Assembly (NCBI GenBank): GCA_944329375.1 | Contig: CALVIB010000001.1 | Location: 62,001-126,000 of the forward strand | Source: an uncultured Bacilli bacterium | GTDB lineage: Bacteria; Bacillota_I; Bacilli_A; RF39; UBA660 | Direction of reading: 5' to 3' | Length of the DNA: 64,000 nucleotides | Shown here: positions 45,188-55,204 of the stretch, in pieces | How positions within the stretch are numbered: position 1 is the first letter of the stretch | How the letters are laid out: each line of letters starts with the position of its first letter | Position numbers and translations under genes: made by a program | Notes under the pieces: model-generated | The model's input: only the letters and a program-made list of their open reading frames with translations | Told to the model about the DNA's origin: nothing | Database searches by the model: none

Positions 45188-45791
45188 AATTTCTGTTGTA
45201 GTATTCAATAATTAATGCTTCATCAATATCAGCATTCAATTCACTACGTTCTGGCATTCTAACATAAGTACCTTCCATTTTCTTATTATCATAAGAAATA
45301 TACTCAACCCTGTTATGTAATGCTTCTAAAGAAGATTTAACAATAGCCATTTCTTTATCATTTTCCATTAAACTAATAACATCTCCTGGTTTAACTTGAT
45401 AAGATGGAATATCAACTCTTTTTCCATTAACAGTAATATGTCCATGATTAACTAATTGTCTAGCTCCTTTTCTTGTAGTAGCAAACCCAATTCTATATAC
45501 TAAATTATCTAAACGACTTTCTAATAATTTAAGTAAATTTTCACCGTTGACACCTTTCATTTTAACTGCTTTTAAGAAAGCCTTTTCCATTTGTTTTTCG
45601 CTAAGTCCATACATAAATTTAACCTTTTGCTTTTCTTGTAATTGAACACCATAATCAGATAATTTTTTTCTTCTGTCTTGTCCATGTTCTCCAGGAGCAT
45701 AAGGTCTTTTAGCTAATTCTTTTCCGTTTTCTAAAATAGAAAAACCAAAACGTCTAGATTTTTTGTAAGTTGGTCCAAGATATCTTGCCAT
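45186..45791 (-). CDS. rpsD: 30S ribosomal protein S4
   Basis: The 201 residues start [15 protein letters not shown] and include [19 protein letters not shown] and the S4 RNA-binding domain ([30 protein letters not shown]). S4 binds 16S rRNA early in 30S assembly. No zinc Cys are present near the N-terminus. AAAGGAGG precedes the ATG. A long leader with a good promoter lies upstream, consistent with S4 autoregulation. Confidence 0.97.
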   Translation of the reverse strand: MARYLGPTYKKSRRFGFSILENGKELAKRPYAPGEHGQDRRKKLSDYGVQLQEKQKVKFMYGLSEKQMEKAFLKAVKMKGVNGENLLKLLESRLDNLVYRIGFATTRKGARQLVNHGHITVNGKRVDIPSYQVKPGDVISLMENDKEMAIVKSSLEALHNRVEYISYDNKKMEGTYVRMPERSELNADIDEALIIEYYNRN

Positions 45792-45978
45792 ACTTTTCCT
45801 CCTTTCACATATTTGCGCGAAAGGTTATTTTGTAAACATTATAGGGTGGAATATATTAATACTTAATTTCGCAGCCAAACAAGTAACCCCTTTAGGGAAT
45901 ATCCACATTATAACCCACAAAATAACGCTGCTTCAACACGCTGTCATTAATTATATATGTAATTACATATAAAGTCAA
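45792..45978 (-). promoter_or_regulatory. rpsD promoter and structured leader
   Basis: On the minus strand TTGACT (45973-45978), a 17-bp spacer and TATAAT (45950-45955) make a near-consensus promoter. The ~150-nt leader has short hairpins such as CCCTAAAGGG and an extended pairing potential near the ribosome site. Firmicutes rpsD messages carry an S4-binding leader for feedback control, and this region is the obvious candidate. I did not verify the fold. Confidence 0.65.
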
Positions 45979-46124
45979 TACTTTTACCACCAAAAAGCAA
46001 TATTAAACCCGAAAAACAAATGCAAAATCATAAAAAAAATACTTAAATATAATAATTTGTTAAAACTAGACATTTTTTGACAAAAAGACATAAAAGTATG
46101 GTAAAATTATACTAGGGTGATATC

Positions 46125-47855
46125 ATGGATAACATTATTGTAATAATAGGAGCAGCACTAGGGACAACATTAATAATTGTTCTTGTTATTTTATGTATAT
46201 TAAAAAATAGAAAAAAGAAAAAATATAAAAAAATAATTGAAAATCTAGATTATCAAAAAAATAGATTAGATACATCTCCAGTTGGCCCAGAGTTAGCCAA
46301 AATTGAAAATTTGGCTAGTAATGAAAAATTAGAATTGCTCTATAAAAATTGGAAAGAAAGATTGAATGATATAAAAGAAATTCAAATTCCTAAAATAACT
46401 GATATGTTAATTGAAGCAGAATACTCATTATCAAAAACAGATTATAAAAGCACAATGTACAAAATAGCTAAATTAGAAATGGAAATATATAAAGTTAGAG
46501 CAACTTCAGCTTTTCTTTTAAATGAAATTAAAGACATTACCAATAGTGAAGAACGTAATAGAGCAAGTATTACAAAACTAAAAGCCAAATATCGTGATTT
46601 ATATGAAAAATTTGAAGAAACCCAAAATGAATTTGGAGAATTTGCCAAAGTAGTTTCAATACAATTTGAAACAATTGCCAAAAGGTTTGAAGATTTTGAA
46701 ACACTTATGGAAGAAAATGAATATACCGAAGTTCCAAGTATATTAAAAGTTATTGAAGAATTATTAAAACATATGGAAGTAGTTATTGAAGAACTACCTT
46801 CAATAGTATTAATTGCTGAAGGAATATTGCCTAAAAAAATTGAAGAAATTATAGACATATATAATAAAATGGTTACAGCAGGTTATCCTTTAGATTATTT
46901 AAATGTAGAATATAACATAGAAGAAGCTAAAAAGAAAATTACAGACATATTAGATAGAGCTAAAGTTTTAAATCTTGAAGATAGCTTATTTGAACTAAAA
47001 GTTTTAACTGAATACTTTGAAAATTTATTTACTGATTTTGAAAAAGAAAAAGTTATTAAAGCTGATTATGATGAAGCCAATAAAACCTTAAGTACAAAAT
47101 TAAAGAAAATAAACAACTTAGTAAAAGATATATTTGAACAAATGAACGATTTAAAACAAATGTATAGTTTAAATGAAAATGATATAAATTCACTATACAT
47201 AGTAAAACAAGATTTAGAAAAATTAAACGAAGACTATGAAACATTAATTACACATACAAGTAATCATAGTTTTGCCTATTCAAAACTTACCGAAGAAATA
47301 GAAAATTTAGTGCTTAGATTATCTGATATAGAAAATAAATTAGATAATACTTTGAATGTTATTGGAAATATGCACGATGATGAAATGAGAGCTCGACAAC
47401 AACTTTCTGAAGTAGAAGATTTACTTAAAAACTCCCAAAAACAAATTAGAATATTTAACTTACCAGTAATACCAAATCGTTATTATGTTGAATTAAAAGA
47501 AGCAAAAGATGCCATGAAAGAAATAATTAAAGAATTGGATAAAAAACCGATAACTGTCGAAACCTTAAATACTAGAGTAGATACTGCTCGTGATTTAGCC
47601 CTCAAACTTTATGGAAAAACAAAAGAAATGATGAAAACCGCTATGTTTGCTGAAATGGCCATAGTATATGGTAATAGATATCGTTCATCAGAAAATAATT
47701 TAGATAGAAATTTAACATATTCTGAAATGTTATTTTATAAAGGAGAATATAAAAAATCACTAGAATTAACTATCAATTCTTTAAATAAAATTGAACCAGG
47801 AATTTATGATAAACTTTTAAAATTATATGGTGGAAAAGAAAGAATGAGTGAATAA
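46125..47855 (+). CDS. ezrA: Septation ring formation regulator EzrA
   Basis: The 576 residues have one N-terminal membrane segment (about 4-26). A long series of helices with heptad character runs to the end, including LDYQKNRLDTSPVGPELAKI near the start and QLSEVEDLLKNSQKQI later. This fits EzrA, which curbs FtsZ ring formation and links to wall synthesis. The overall length is near the Bacillus form. A GGGTGAT site precedes the ATG. A terminator follows. Confidence 0.9.
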   Translation: MDNIIVIIGAALGTTLIIVLVILCILKNRKKKKYKKIIENLDYQKNRLDTSPVGPELAKIENLASNEKLELLYKNWKERLNDIKEIQIPKITDMLIEAEYSLSKTDYKSTMYKIAKLEMEIYKVRATSAFLLNEIKDITNSEERNRASITKLKAKYRDLYEKFEETQNEFGEFAKVVSIQFETIAKRFEDFETLMEENEYTEVPSILKVIEELLKHMEVVIEELPSIVLIAEGILPKKIEEIIDIYNKMVTAGYPLDYLNVEYNIEEAKKKITDILDRAKVLNLEDSLFELKVLTEYFENLFTDFEKEKVIKADYDEANKTLSTKLKKINNLVKDIFEQMNDLKQMYSLNENDINSLYIVKQDLEKLNEDYETLITHTSNHSFAYSKLTEEIENLVLRLSDIENKLDNTLNVIGNMHDDEMRARQQLSEVEDLLKNSQKQIRIFNLPVIPNRYYVELKEAKDAMKEIIKELDKKPITVETLNTRVDTARDLALKLYGKTKEMMKTAMFAEMAIVYGNRYRSSENNLDRNLTYSEMLFYKGEYKKSLELTINSLNKIEPGIYDKLLKLYGGKERMSE

Positions 47856-47886
47856 AAGAAAGCCAAATAAAGCTTTCTTTTTCCTT
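47854..47886 (+). terminator. Terminator after ezrA
   Basis: The stem AAAGAAAGC / GCTTTCTTT with a 7-nt loop runs into a T-tract. Confidence 0.88.
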
Positions 47887-47935
47887 GAAAGTTTTCAAAA
47901 AAATAGTATAATTGTTAAAGAAATGAGGTGTATGT

Positions 47936-49105
47936 ATGCAAGAATTAATTATGATTAAATATGGAGAATTAACAACCAAAAAAGCAAATAGAAAAATATT
48001 TATTAATATATTAACTAAAAATGTTGAAAAAATTTTAGAAAATGAAAATGTAATAATAACAAAAGATAAAGTTAGAATGTTTATCAAATGTGATAATGCT
48101 AAAAAAATAGCCATAAAATTACAAAAAGTATTTGGAATATTAAGTATAGTAATAGCTTATAAAGTAAATAATAATTTAGAAGATGTATTAAATAAAGCTT
48201 TAGAGATAATGGATAAAACAAAACAAACATTTAAAGTTGTAACCAAAAGAGCTGATAAAAATTATCCAATCCATTCTATGGAGTATAGTAAAAAATTAGG
48301 TGGACTTATTTTAAAAAACTCTAACTTTAAAGTAGATGTACATAAACCTGACATTATCTTAACAGTAGAGATAAGAACAGAAGGAACATTTGTATATACT
48401 GATGAAATAAAAGGAGCAGGTGGATATCCAGTTGGCGTTGGAGGTAAAGGATTATTAATGTTATCAGGAGGAATAGATAGTCCAGTTGCTGGATATTTAG
48501 CCTTAAAAAGAGGTGTAAATGTTGAATGCTTATATTTTGAATCCCCACCTCATACTAGTTTAGAAGCCAAAAATAAAGTTATAAAATTAACTGATATCAT
48601 TAATAAATATTCTGGAAAAATTAAACTTCATGTTGTTCCATTTACCGAAATTCAGGAAGCCATTTTTAAAAATTGTCCTGACACTTATATGATAACCATT
48701 ATGAGGAGAATGATGTACCGAATAGCTGAAATTTATGCGGGAAAAATTGGTGCAAAAATATTAATAAATGGCGAAAGTATTGGACAAGTTGCTTCACAAA
48801 CATTAGACAGTATGTACTGTATAAATAATGTCACAAACATGCCAGTAATAAGACCTGTCGCCTGCTTTGACAAACTAGAAATAATTGATATTGCAAAAAA
48901 AATAAACACATATGAAACAAGTATATTACCATATGAAGATTGCTGTACAATATTTGTTCCAAAACATCCTGTAATAAAACCAGAATTAAATAAATGTATA
49001 GCTTATGAAAACAACTTTGACTATCAAAACCTAATAGAAAAAGCTATTAATAATATTGAAACAATTACTAATTTTAAAGAAGATGAATTTGAAGATATTC
49101 TTTAA
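47936..49105 (+). CDS. thiI: tRNA 4-thiouridine synthase ThiI
   Basis: It transfers sulfur to U8 of tRNA and, in some organisms, supports thiazole synthesis. The 389 residues have an N-terminal ferredoxin-like region, a THUMP domain (to about residue 165) and the PP-loop LSGGIDSPVAGYL. A later INGESIGQVASQTL segment is also typical. There is no C-terminal rhodanese domain, as in Bacillus ThiI, so sulfur must come via a partner desulfurase. That gene (NifZ type) is not in the window. A GAGGTG site precedes the ATG. Confidence 0.94.
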   Translation: MQELIMIKYGELTTKKANRKIFINILTKNVEKILENENVIITKDKVRMFIKCDNAKKIAIKLQKVFGILSIVIAYKVNNNLEDVLNKALEIMDKTKQTFKVVTKRADKNYPIHSMEYSKKLGGLILKNSNFKVDVHKPDIILTVEIRTEGTFVYTDEIKGAGGYPVGVGGKGLLMLSGGIDSPVAGYLALKRGVNVECLYFESPPHTSLEAKNKVIKLTDIINKYSGKIKLHVVPFTEIQEAIFKNCPDTYMITIMRRMMYRIAEIYAGKIGAKILINGESIGQVASQTLDSMYCINNVTNMPVIRPVACFDKLEIIDIAKKINTYETSILPYEDCCTIFVPKHPVIKPELNKCIAYENNFDYQNLIEKAINNIETITNFKEDEFEDIL

Positions 49106-49122
49106 CAAAAATTACCAATAAA

Positions 49123-49168
49123 AAAAATGCATTAAATTCTCAAATGTACACAATATATAAGTGTACAG
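49123..49168 (+). promoter_or_regulatory. SASP promoter region with an inverted repeat
   Basis: GCATT, 17 bp, CAATATA (ending about 49157) resembles a forespore sigma-G promoter (GHATR-N17/18-CATxHTA) with mismatches. TGTACAC (49145-49151) and GTGTACA (49161-49167) form an inverted repeat across the -10 region. Sigma-G use is inferred from the gene type and the partial match. Confidence 0.45.
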
Positions 49169-49181
49169 GAGGTGAAAATGT

Positions 49182-49385
49182 ATGACTAATAATAGTAATC
49201 GTTTAGTAGTTCCTGGCGCTAAACAAGCAATAGAACAAATGAAATATGAAATTGCTAATGAATTAGGCGTTAAAATGGGACCAGATGCTACTAGTAGAGC
49301 TAATGGTTCAGTAGGTGGAGAAATTACTAAAAGACTTGTACAAATGGGTCAACAACAAATTTCAGGTTCTAATTATAATAAATAA
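49182..49385 (+). CDS. Alpha/beta-type small acid-soluble spore protein
   Basis: The 67 residues match the SASP family: [21 protein letters not shown] with the germination-protease site around EIA, then [19 protein letters not shown]. These proteins coat DNA in the forespore and give UV and heat resistance. AGGAGGTG precedes the ATG. An ATG four bases earlier is out of frame and closes at once. A terminator follows. This is one of the two clearest signs of sporulation in the window. Confidence 0.95.
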   Translation: MTNNSNRLVVPGAKQAIEQMKYEIANELGVKMGPDATSRANGSVGGEITKRLVQMGQQQISGSNYNK

Positions 49386-49403
49386 TCAACCTATAATTTA
49401 TAG

Positions 49404-49430
49404 AGACAGTTACTTTACACTGTCTTTTTT
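49404..49430 (+). terminator. Terminator after the SASP gene
   Basis: The stem AGACAGT / ACTGTCT with an 8-nt loop is followed by six T residues. Confidence 0.88.
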
Positions 49431-49506
49431 CATCTATACGGTTTAAAAAATGTAATTGACATTAGTTTCATAAACCTTTATAATTATAATAAAGGTAGGG
49501 GATAAT

Positions 49507-50019
49507 GTGAAAAAAGTAACTCGAACACAAAAAAGTTGGTTAATTATAGGTTTATGTTTAATCGTTTTATTTATGGCAATTGGTTATGCAGCTTTCGCAA
49601 CTAATTTAACTATTACAGGAACATCTACAATTACTAGTACTTGGGATATTAGAATAACAGATATTCAAGTAACCGATATTAAAAATGGGGCCACTCAAGC
49701 TGAAGAACCTGCAGTTACTAGCAATACAACAGCAACATTTAAAACAAATTTAACTAGTCCTGGTGATAGCATGACTTATGAAGTAACAGTTGCAAACGAG
49801 GGTAATATAGCAGCTAAATTAGACCAAATCACTATTAGTGATGAAAATAATCCTGCAATTTTATTTCAAGTTGATGGAATCAATGAAAATGATGTTTTAG
49901 GAGAACATTCAACAACCACATTTAATGTCATTGTAACATATAATCCAAGTATTACAACACAACCAGAAAAAACAACGAGTACTCTTAAAGTATCTTTAGA
50001 TTATATTCAAAATAGTTAA
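49507..50019 (+). CDS. Secreted or membrane-anchored surface protein with a SipW-type signal
   Basis: The 170 residues begin with a basic stretch and a hydrophobic segment (about 11-31) ending FMAIGYAAFATNLTITGTSTI, a pattern I know from SipW/TasA-like camelysin signal peptides. The rest is an Ig-like beta domain with SPGDSMTYEVTVANEGNIAAKL. No LPXTG sorting motif is present. The start is GTG with GGTAGGGGA upstream. It ends in a clear terminator. It may be a biofilm or spore-surface component; this is inference. Confidence 0.7.
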   Translation: MKKVTRTQKSWLIIGLCLIVLFMAIGYAAFATNLTITGTSTITSTWDIRITDIQVTDIKNGATQAEEPAVTSNTTATFKTNLTSPGDSMTYEVTVANEGNIAAKLDQITISDENNPAILFQVDGINENDVLGEHSTTTFNVIVTYNPSITTQPEKTTSTLKVSLDYIQNS

Positions 50020-50047
50020 TAAGCTTGTAAAATAGCTTATTTTTTTA
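50017..50047 (+). terminator. Terminator after the surface protein gene
   Basis: The stem AATAAGC / GCTTATT with a 10-nt loop is followed by a long T-run. Confidence 0.85.
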
Positions 50048-50068
50048 AGCACTAAAAAAGTAGACATA

Positions 50069-50635
50069 TTATAAAATTTTGTCTACCAAACCATATTGAA
50101 CAGCCTCATCAGCAGATAGAAAATAATCTCTTTCAGTATCTATTTGTATTTTTTCTATATTTTGACCAGTATTCTTACTCAAAATTTCATTGAGTTTTTC
50201 TTTTAATTTTAAAATTCTTTCTGCCGCAATTTTAATCTCAGTCGCTTGTCCTTGCGCACCACCCAAAGGCTGATGAATCATAACCTCACTATTAGGTAAA
50301 ATATATCTCATGTTTTTCTCGCCAGAGGAAAGTAAAAACGCAGCCATACTAGCAGCCATACCAATACAAATAGTCGAAACATCACTTTTAATATAATTCA
50401 TAGTATCATAAATAGCCATACCTGAAGTAATACTTCCACCAGGAGAATTAATATATAAATTAATAGGATTATGATTTACTGAATCTAAATAAAGTAATTG
50501 AGCCACAATTGAATTAGCTAAATTATCATCAATCTCTCCACTCAAAATAATAATTCTATCCTTAAGTAATCTTGAATAAATATCATAGACTCTCTCACCA
50601 TCACTATTTTTCTCAACAACACTAGGTACTAACAT
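50069..50635 (-). CDS. clpP: ATP-dependent Clp protease proteolytic subunit
   Basis: The 188 residues contain the Ser motif [16 protein letters not shown], the His motif [16 protein letters not shown] and the catalytic Asp in [14 protein letters not shown]. ClpP forms a tetradecamer with ClpX or ClpC. GGGAGGG lies 7 bases before the ATG at 50635 (MLVPSVVEK); upstream in-frame ATGs overlap that site and are unlikely starts. The gene is alone on the minus strand. Confidence 0.95.
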   Translation of the reverse strand: MLVPSVVEKNSDGERVYDIYSRLLKDRIIILSGEIDDNLANSIVAQLLYLDSVNHNPINLYINSPGGSITSGMAIYDTMNYIKSDVSTICIGMAASMAAFLLSSGEKNMRYILPNSEVMIHQPLGGAQGQATEIKIAAERILKLKEKLNEILSKNTGQNIEKIQIDTERDYFLSADEAVQYGLVDKIL

Positions 50636-50751
50636 AAACATCCCTCCCATATTTATAATAGGTGTAAAGGATAAATATTATTCATAAAAAAACATGACAA
50701 ATTATTCTATTTGTGTTAAGCTAAAATGTAGAAGAATAGGGAGGAAACAAT

Positions 50752-52413
50752 ATGCGAAACCTAAAACTAAAATATAAAGATACATACTTAGATGAAATTC
50801 CAGAAGAAACACTTCTTTATGAAGTGTCAAAAAAAGTTAAAGATGACTTCGAATATCCAATTGTTGGCGCAAGGCTAGGAGAATTTTTAGTTGGTTTAAA
50901 TACAAAAGTTGTTAATAATGATAAAGTTCAATTCTATGATTTAAGTACCAATATAGGAAACAGAATATATTCAAGAAGTTTAGAATTTTTAGTAACCGTT
51001 GCCACAAAAAAAGTTTTAGGAGATGAAACAGATATCTTAATAAACTATTCCCTAGAAAATGGCATATACTGTGAAATAATAGGCCAAAGAATAACAAAAA
51101 TTCATATAGACAAAATAAAAGAAGAAATGAAAAAAATGGTTGAGCAAAAATTTACCTTCAAAGAAATGATTGTCGATAGATTTGATGCCATAAAATATTT
51201 CAAAAAACATCATCAATTAGATAAAGTAGAAGGTTTAAAATACATGACTAATAGAACAGTAACATTATATTCTTTAGATGGAATATATGATTATTTTTTT
51301 GGACCGCTAGTTTATAACACAGGACTTTTAGATAAATTTGAAATAATATATTTAAAAGATAATAGTTTTATTCTCGCATATCCTAGTGTGAATAATCCAA
51401 ATAAAGTTAATAAATATATTCATCATAAACTAACCTTTGACACATATAAAAGCTTTCAAAACTGGGGTAGAACAATCGGCGTTTCCACTGCTCCTGATTT
51501 AAATAAAATATGTACGCAAGGAAAATATGTCGATGTTTTAAGATTATTCGAAACGCACTATGAAGACCAATTATCTTTAATTGCCGAAACAATATATAAA
51601 AAGAAAGAACAAATAAAAATAATATTGTTAGCTGGCCCATCTTCAAGTGGAAAAACAACCACCGCAAAAAAACTTTCCCTATATCTAAAAGTCAAAGGAA
51701 TAAACTGTCATAAAATTTCTTTAGATGATTACTTTGTCGATAGAGCAAACGCTCCAAGAGATGAAAATGGTGACTTAGATTTCTCCAGCATTGAATCAAT
51801 TGATACAACATTATTTAATAATCATTTAACAAAATTACTAGCTGGTCATAAAGTATCAATGCCAACATTTGATTTTATCACTGGAAAAAAAGTATATGAA
51901 GATAAATACCTAAAATTAGAAAAAAATGATATACTAATAATTGAAGGAATACATACATTAAATGAAAAACTAACCAAAAACATTCCAAGAGAAAACAAAT
52001 TTAAAATATTCATGAGTCCTCTAATTCATCTAAAATTAGATAATCATAATAGAGTTCATACAACAGATGTTAGAAAAATTAGAAGAATAGTAAGAGATAA
52101 TCTATTTAGAGGAACCAATGCTGAAACAACATTAAAAATGTGGCCAAATGTCGATAAAGAAGCTAGACTTAGTATTTATCCATATCAAGATGATGCCGAT
52201 GCCATGATAAACTCATCATTAGGCTATGAACTATCAGTGCTTAGAATATATGCTGAGCCATTATTATATGGTATAGAAAGTTCAAGCCAAGAATATCCAG
52301 AGGCCATGAGATTAATAAATTTACTTAGAAATTTCCTCCCAATAACTAGTGAAGTTGTTCCCAAAGATTCGATTTTAAGAGAATTTATTGGTGGAAGTGT
52401 TTTTGAAGAATGA
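50752..52413 (+). CDS. Nucleoside (uridine-type) kinase with N-terminal TGS/ThrRS-like region
   Basis: The 553 residues comprise an N-terminal TGS-like part and a threonyl-tRNA-synthetase-editing-like region (about 1-260), then a uridine-kinase/PRK domain. The P-loop is LLAGPSSSGKTTTAKKL (about residue 288), followed by ISLDDYFVDR, PTFDFITGKK and IIEGIHTLNE. Such fusions are known in Clostridia and related groups as nucleoside kinases. Its stop overlaps an ATG, and the gap gene starts 15 bp after the stop. Confidence 0.85.
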   Translation: MRNLKLKYKDTYLDEIPEETLLYEVSKKVKDDFEYPIVGARLGEFLVGLNTKVVNNDKVQFYDLSTNIGNRIYSRSLEFLVTVATKKVLGDETDILINYSLENGIYCEIIGQRITKIHIDKIKEEMKKMVEQKFTFKEMIVDRFDAIKYFKKHHQLDKVEGLKYMTNRTVTLYSLDGIYDYFFGPLVYNTGLLDKFEIIYLKDNSFILAYPSVNNPNKVNKYIHHKLTFDTYKSFQNWGRTIGVSTAPDLNKICTQGKYVDVLRLFETHYEDQLSLIAETIYKKKEQIKIILLAGPSSSGKTTTAKKLSLYLKVKGINCHKISLDDYFVDRANAPRDENGDLDFSSIESIDTTLFNNHLTKLLAGHKVSMPTFDFITGKKVYEDKYLKLEKNDILIIEGIHTLNEKLTKNIPRENKFKIFMSPLIHLKLDNHNRVHTTDVRKIRRIVRDNLFRGTNAETTLKMWPNVDKEARLSIYPYQDDADAMINSSLGYELSVLRIYAEPLLYGIESSSQEYPEAMRLINLLRNFLPITSEVVPKDSILREFIGGSVFEE

Positions 52414-52427
52414 AAGGATTTGATAAA

Positions 52428-53423
52428 ATGATTAAAGTAGCAATTAACGGATTTGGCCGTATTGGCCGTTTAGTATTTAGAATTATGGAAGAAGATTCAG
52501 AAATGGAAGTAGTAGCCATCAACGATTTAACAAGCCCAGAAGATTTGGCCTATTTACTAAAATATGATACATCCCATAGAAAATATCTTCCAAATGAAAT
52601 AACCTATGATGAAGATGGAATCATTGTCAAAGGAAGAAAAATAAAAATATATAAAGAAATGGACCCAAATAATCTACCTTGGAAAGATATAGATATAGTC
52701 TTTGAATGTACTGGTAAATTTACAAGTAAAGAAAAAGCCATGGCACATATAAATGCAGGGGCAAAAAAAGTAATTATATCAGCACCCGCTAAAGGCGATT
52801 TAAAAACAATTGTCTATGGTGTCAATGAAAATACCTTAGATGGAAATGAACAGATTATAAGTGCAGCTTCATGTACAACCAATTGTCTAGCGCCAGTTGC
52901 CAATATAATAAATAATGCCTATGGCATAAAAAAAGGATATATGACAACAGTACATGCCTATACCAATGACCAAACAGTATTAGATGTACCACATAAAAAA
53001 GGTGCTAAATCCAGAAGAGGTAGAGCTGCAGCTGCCAACATAATTCCAACATCAACAGGTGCTGCTAGTGCCTTAGGTCTAGTTATTCCATCATTAAATG
53101 GGAAATTAGATGGTAATGCTATTAGAGTACCAGTAACCACAGGCTCCGTTATTGATTTAACCTTAGAATTAAATAAAAAAGTAACTAAAGATGAAATAAA
53201 CGAATTATTCAAGCAAAACCAAAATGAAACTTTAGGTTATACTTTAGACCCAATAGTATCAAGTGATGTTATAGGAGAAACACATGGTGCCATAGTAGAT
53301 GGCTTACTAACTGATGTTTTAGAAACCGAATCAGGTGATTTAGTTAAAATTGTCGCTTGGTATGATAATGAAATGAGTTATAGTAATCAAATGGTTAGAA
53401 CTGCCAAATATTGGTGTAAATAA
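52428..53423 (+). CDS. gap: Glyceraldehyde-3-phosphate dehydrogenase
   Basis: The 331 residues start IKVAINGFGRIGRLVFR (NAD-binding) and contain the catalytic SAASCTTNCLAPV, followed by TVHAYTNDQ, RRGRAAAANIIPTSTGAA and the C-terminal WYDNEMSYSNQMV. All are canonical. The start is the ATG at 52428 with AAAGGA upstream; a frame-linked ATG 6 codons earlier overlaps the previous stop. The gene is separate from pgk and tpiA. A terminator follows. Confidence 0.96.
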   Translation: MIKVAINGFGRIGRLVFRIMEEDSEMEVVAINDLTSPEDLAYLLKYDTSHRKYLPNEITYDEDGIIVKGRKIKIYKEMDPNNLPWKDIDIVFECTGKFTSKEKAMAHINAGAKKVIISAPAKGDLKTIVYGVNENTLDGNEQIISAASCTTNCLAPVANIINNAYGIKKGYMTTVHAYTNDQTVLDVPHKKGAKSRRGRAAAANIIPTSTGAASALGLVIPSLNGKLDGNAIRVPVTTGSVIDLTLELNKKVTKDEINELFKQNQNETLGYTLDPIVSSDVIGETHGAIVDGLLTDVLETESGDLVKIVAWYDNEMSYSNQMVRTAKYWCK

Positions 53424-53466
53424 AAGAAGATTTTATTCTTTTATAGATTTTATCTTCTTTTTTTTA
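53424..53466. terminator. Shared terminator of gap and the convergent HD gene
   Basis: AAAAGAAGAT / ATCTTCTTTT, ten pairs with a loop of about 18 nt, is followed by eight T residues on the plus strand. Confidence 0.8.
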
Positions 53467-54223
53467 ATTTCTCAGTTTCCTCATAATTTTCCAAATTTTT
53501 ATTAACTCCAGTAAATAATGTCAAAATACTTAAAGGACCATTTTGTCCAATATCATCCATATAATTTCTAATTGATACAATCTTATCCGCTTTACTCATA
53601 ATTCTGCCTTCTAAAAAAGTAGAGCGACATATTGAAAAATGATTATAATTAAATCCACGATTACTAGAAAAAATAATCAAATTTTTAATCCTATCAGGTA
53701 TTTTATTAAAAGCCTCTTCATTTTTAAGCTCCATTGGACTTCCATCAAATCTTTTAACAGGAACTGGAAACATATGATGAATAACTCCATCAATTATTTT
53801 ATAAGTATTATCATCTTCAAAATACTCTGGATAAAAATTTACCGCATTAATAATAGCTTCAATAGGATGTCTAAACGCATGATTATTATAACTGTTATCC
53901 ACAAAATTATCTGGATTATTTTGCCAATTTAAAGTATATAAATCATGAAACATTGCAATTATAACCGCAGTTTTTCTGTCAAAATCAGCCCTTTTAAATC
54001 TAGAACTTTCCGTAAGTTTATAAGTCATAGCTGCATCAGATAAAATATGTTCACCCAAAGTAATTTCTCCATGATGTGGAAATTCTTTACTCATTCTTCT
54101 TTGAAATTCTTCGTGATTAAATATATGTCTAATTATATTCCAAAATTCTCTTTGTTGTTCCTTAGATAATCCATAATAATTTAATAACTCGTTGGTTTTT
54201 TTCTCATTTTCTAAAACTCCCAT
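53450..54223 (-). CDS. HD-domain phosphohydrolase-like protein
   Basis: The 257 residues carry HD-type ligands: His in LGEHILSDAAM, His-Asp in AMFHDLYTLNW, His in NHAFRHPIEA, and Asp in MSKADKIVSIRNY. A TATAAT close to 54243 places the transcript start near there. The ATG at 54223, with a GAGGT site upstream, is therefore the likely start. It is the third HD-type gene in this window and the most divergent. The substrate is unknown. Confidence 0.78.
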   Translation of the reverse strand: MGVLENEKKTNELLNYYGLSKEQQREFWNIIRHIFNHEEFQRRMSKEFPHHGEITLGEHILSDAAMTYKLTESSRFKRADFDRKTAVIIAMFHDLYTLNWQNNPDNFVDNSYNNHAFRHPIEAIINAVNFYPEYFEDDNTYKIIDGVIHHMFPVPVKRFDGSPMELKNEEAFNKIPDRIKNLIIFSSNRGFNYNHFSICRSTFLEGRIMSKADKIVSIRNYMDDIGQNGPLSILTLFTGVNKNLENYEETEKLKKRR

Positions 54224-54311
54224 GATAAACCTCATTTCTACATACATTATAACATTTTTTCTAAATTTGTAAAAAATTATAAAAAGGTTATAATATAACT
54301 GAGGTGGAATT

Positions 54312-55094
54312 ATGATTAAATGTCCAAAATGTGGAATAGCAAATGATGAAGATTCATTTTTTTGTAAAAGATGTGGTTTTCCATTAGATGAAAATCCAGA
54401 AGATTATAATCAAAATAAAGTAAAAAATAAAAAAGGTAAAAATAAAATTAAAAATAAAACAAAAGTAAAAACTAAAATAAAATACAAATATAATAATGAA
54501 AAGCAAAAAGGTAAAATGAGTTTTTTTCAAAGCTTTATGATGTTTTTCTTTATAATACTTAGTATATGTGCTTTAGGACTTGCTGCTTTTCTAGGCTATT
54601 ATATTTATCAAAATAGTAATATCGAAGTACCAAATGTTTTAGGATATTCATATGAAGATGCCAAAATGACCTTAAAAAACAGTAAATTACAAACCGAAAT
54701 GGATGAAACAATAGTAACCAATGAAGATGAAGTCGGTGTAGTCATCAAACAAAATAAAAAACCAGGTTCCAAGGTAATGGAAAATACTATTATCAAATTA
54801 ACTGTTGGTGTATTAGATAATAAAGTAACTGTCCCAGATGTTGTAGATTTAAAACTAGATGATGCCATAACATTATTAAATAAAAATAATATTAAATTTA
54901 AAATAGAATACGAAACATCTGAAGAAGATAATATAGTATTAAAACAAAGTGTTAAAGCTGGTAAAAAAATTGAAAATGACAAAATAGTAACAATAACTGT
55001 TTCCAAAATAGAAGAAAAAATTGGTTTAGAAGAAAATGATACTGAAAATAGTCAAGAAGAAAATAAAGATATAGAAAATAGAGAAAGTAATTAA
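54312..55094 (+). CDS. Zinc-ribbon membrane protein with two PASTA domains
   Basis: The 260 residues start with a zinc ribbon, CPKCGIANDEDSFFCKRCG, then a very Lys-rich linker and one membrane segment (about 76-97). Two PASTA domains follow (about 101-165 with VPNVLGYSYEDAKMTL, and 172-233 with VPDVVDLKLDDAITLL), ending in an acidic tail. PASTA domains bind muropeptides or cell-wall fragments on the outside, while the ribbon is cytosolic. There is no kinase domain, unlike PrkC. GAGGTGG precedes the ATG. Confidence 0.85.
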   Translation: MIKCPKCGIANDEDSFFCKRCGFPLDENPEDYNQNKVKNKKGKNKIKNKTKVKTKIKYKYNNEKQKGKMSFFQSFMMFFFIILSICALGLAAFLGYYIYQNSNIEVPNVLGYSYEDAKMTLKNSKLQTEMDETIVTNEDEVGVVIKQNKKPGSKVMENTIIKLTVGVLDNKVTVPDVVDLKLDDAITLLNKNNIKFKIEYETSEEDNIVLKQSVKAGKKIENDKIVTITVSKIEEKIGLEENDTENSQEENKDIENRESN

Positions 55095-55168
55095 AAGAAA
55101 TAATTTTATACAGTTTATTTTGAAACAACAAAAAATTATAAAACGTTAGAAGAATTAACTTCTAACAT

Positions 55169-55204
55169 CAGGCTGTTGACATTTTTACTTTGTCAACAGC
55201 CTGA
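55169..55204 (+). terminator. Strong hairpin after the PASTA gene
   Basis: A 12-bp perfect stem (CAGGCTGTTGAC / GTCAACAGCCTG) with an 11-nt loop is preceded by another stem (GTTAGAAG / CTTCTAAC, about 55145-55166). It lacks a clean T-run. It marks the junction where the truncated kinase frame begins. Confidence 0.6.

Noticed and set aside
53639-53932. 97-codon plus-strand frame over the third HD gene
   Set aside because: It is the opposite strand of conserved HD motifs and has no start signals.
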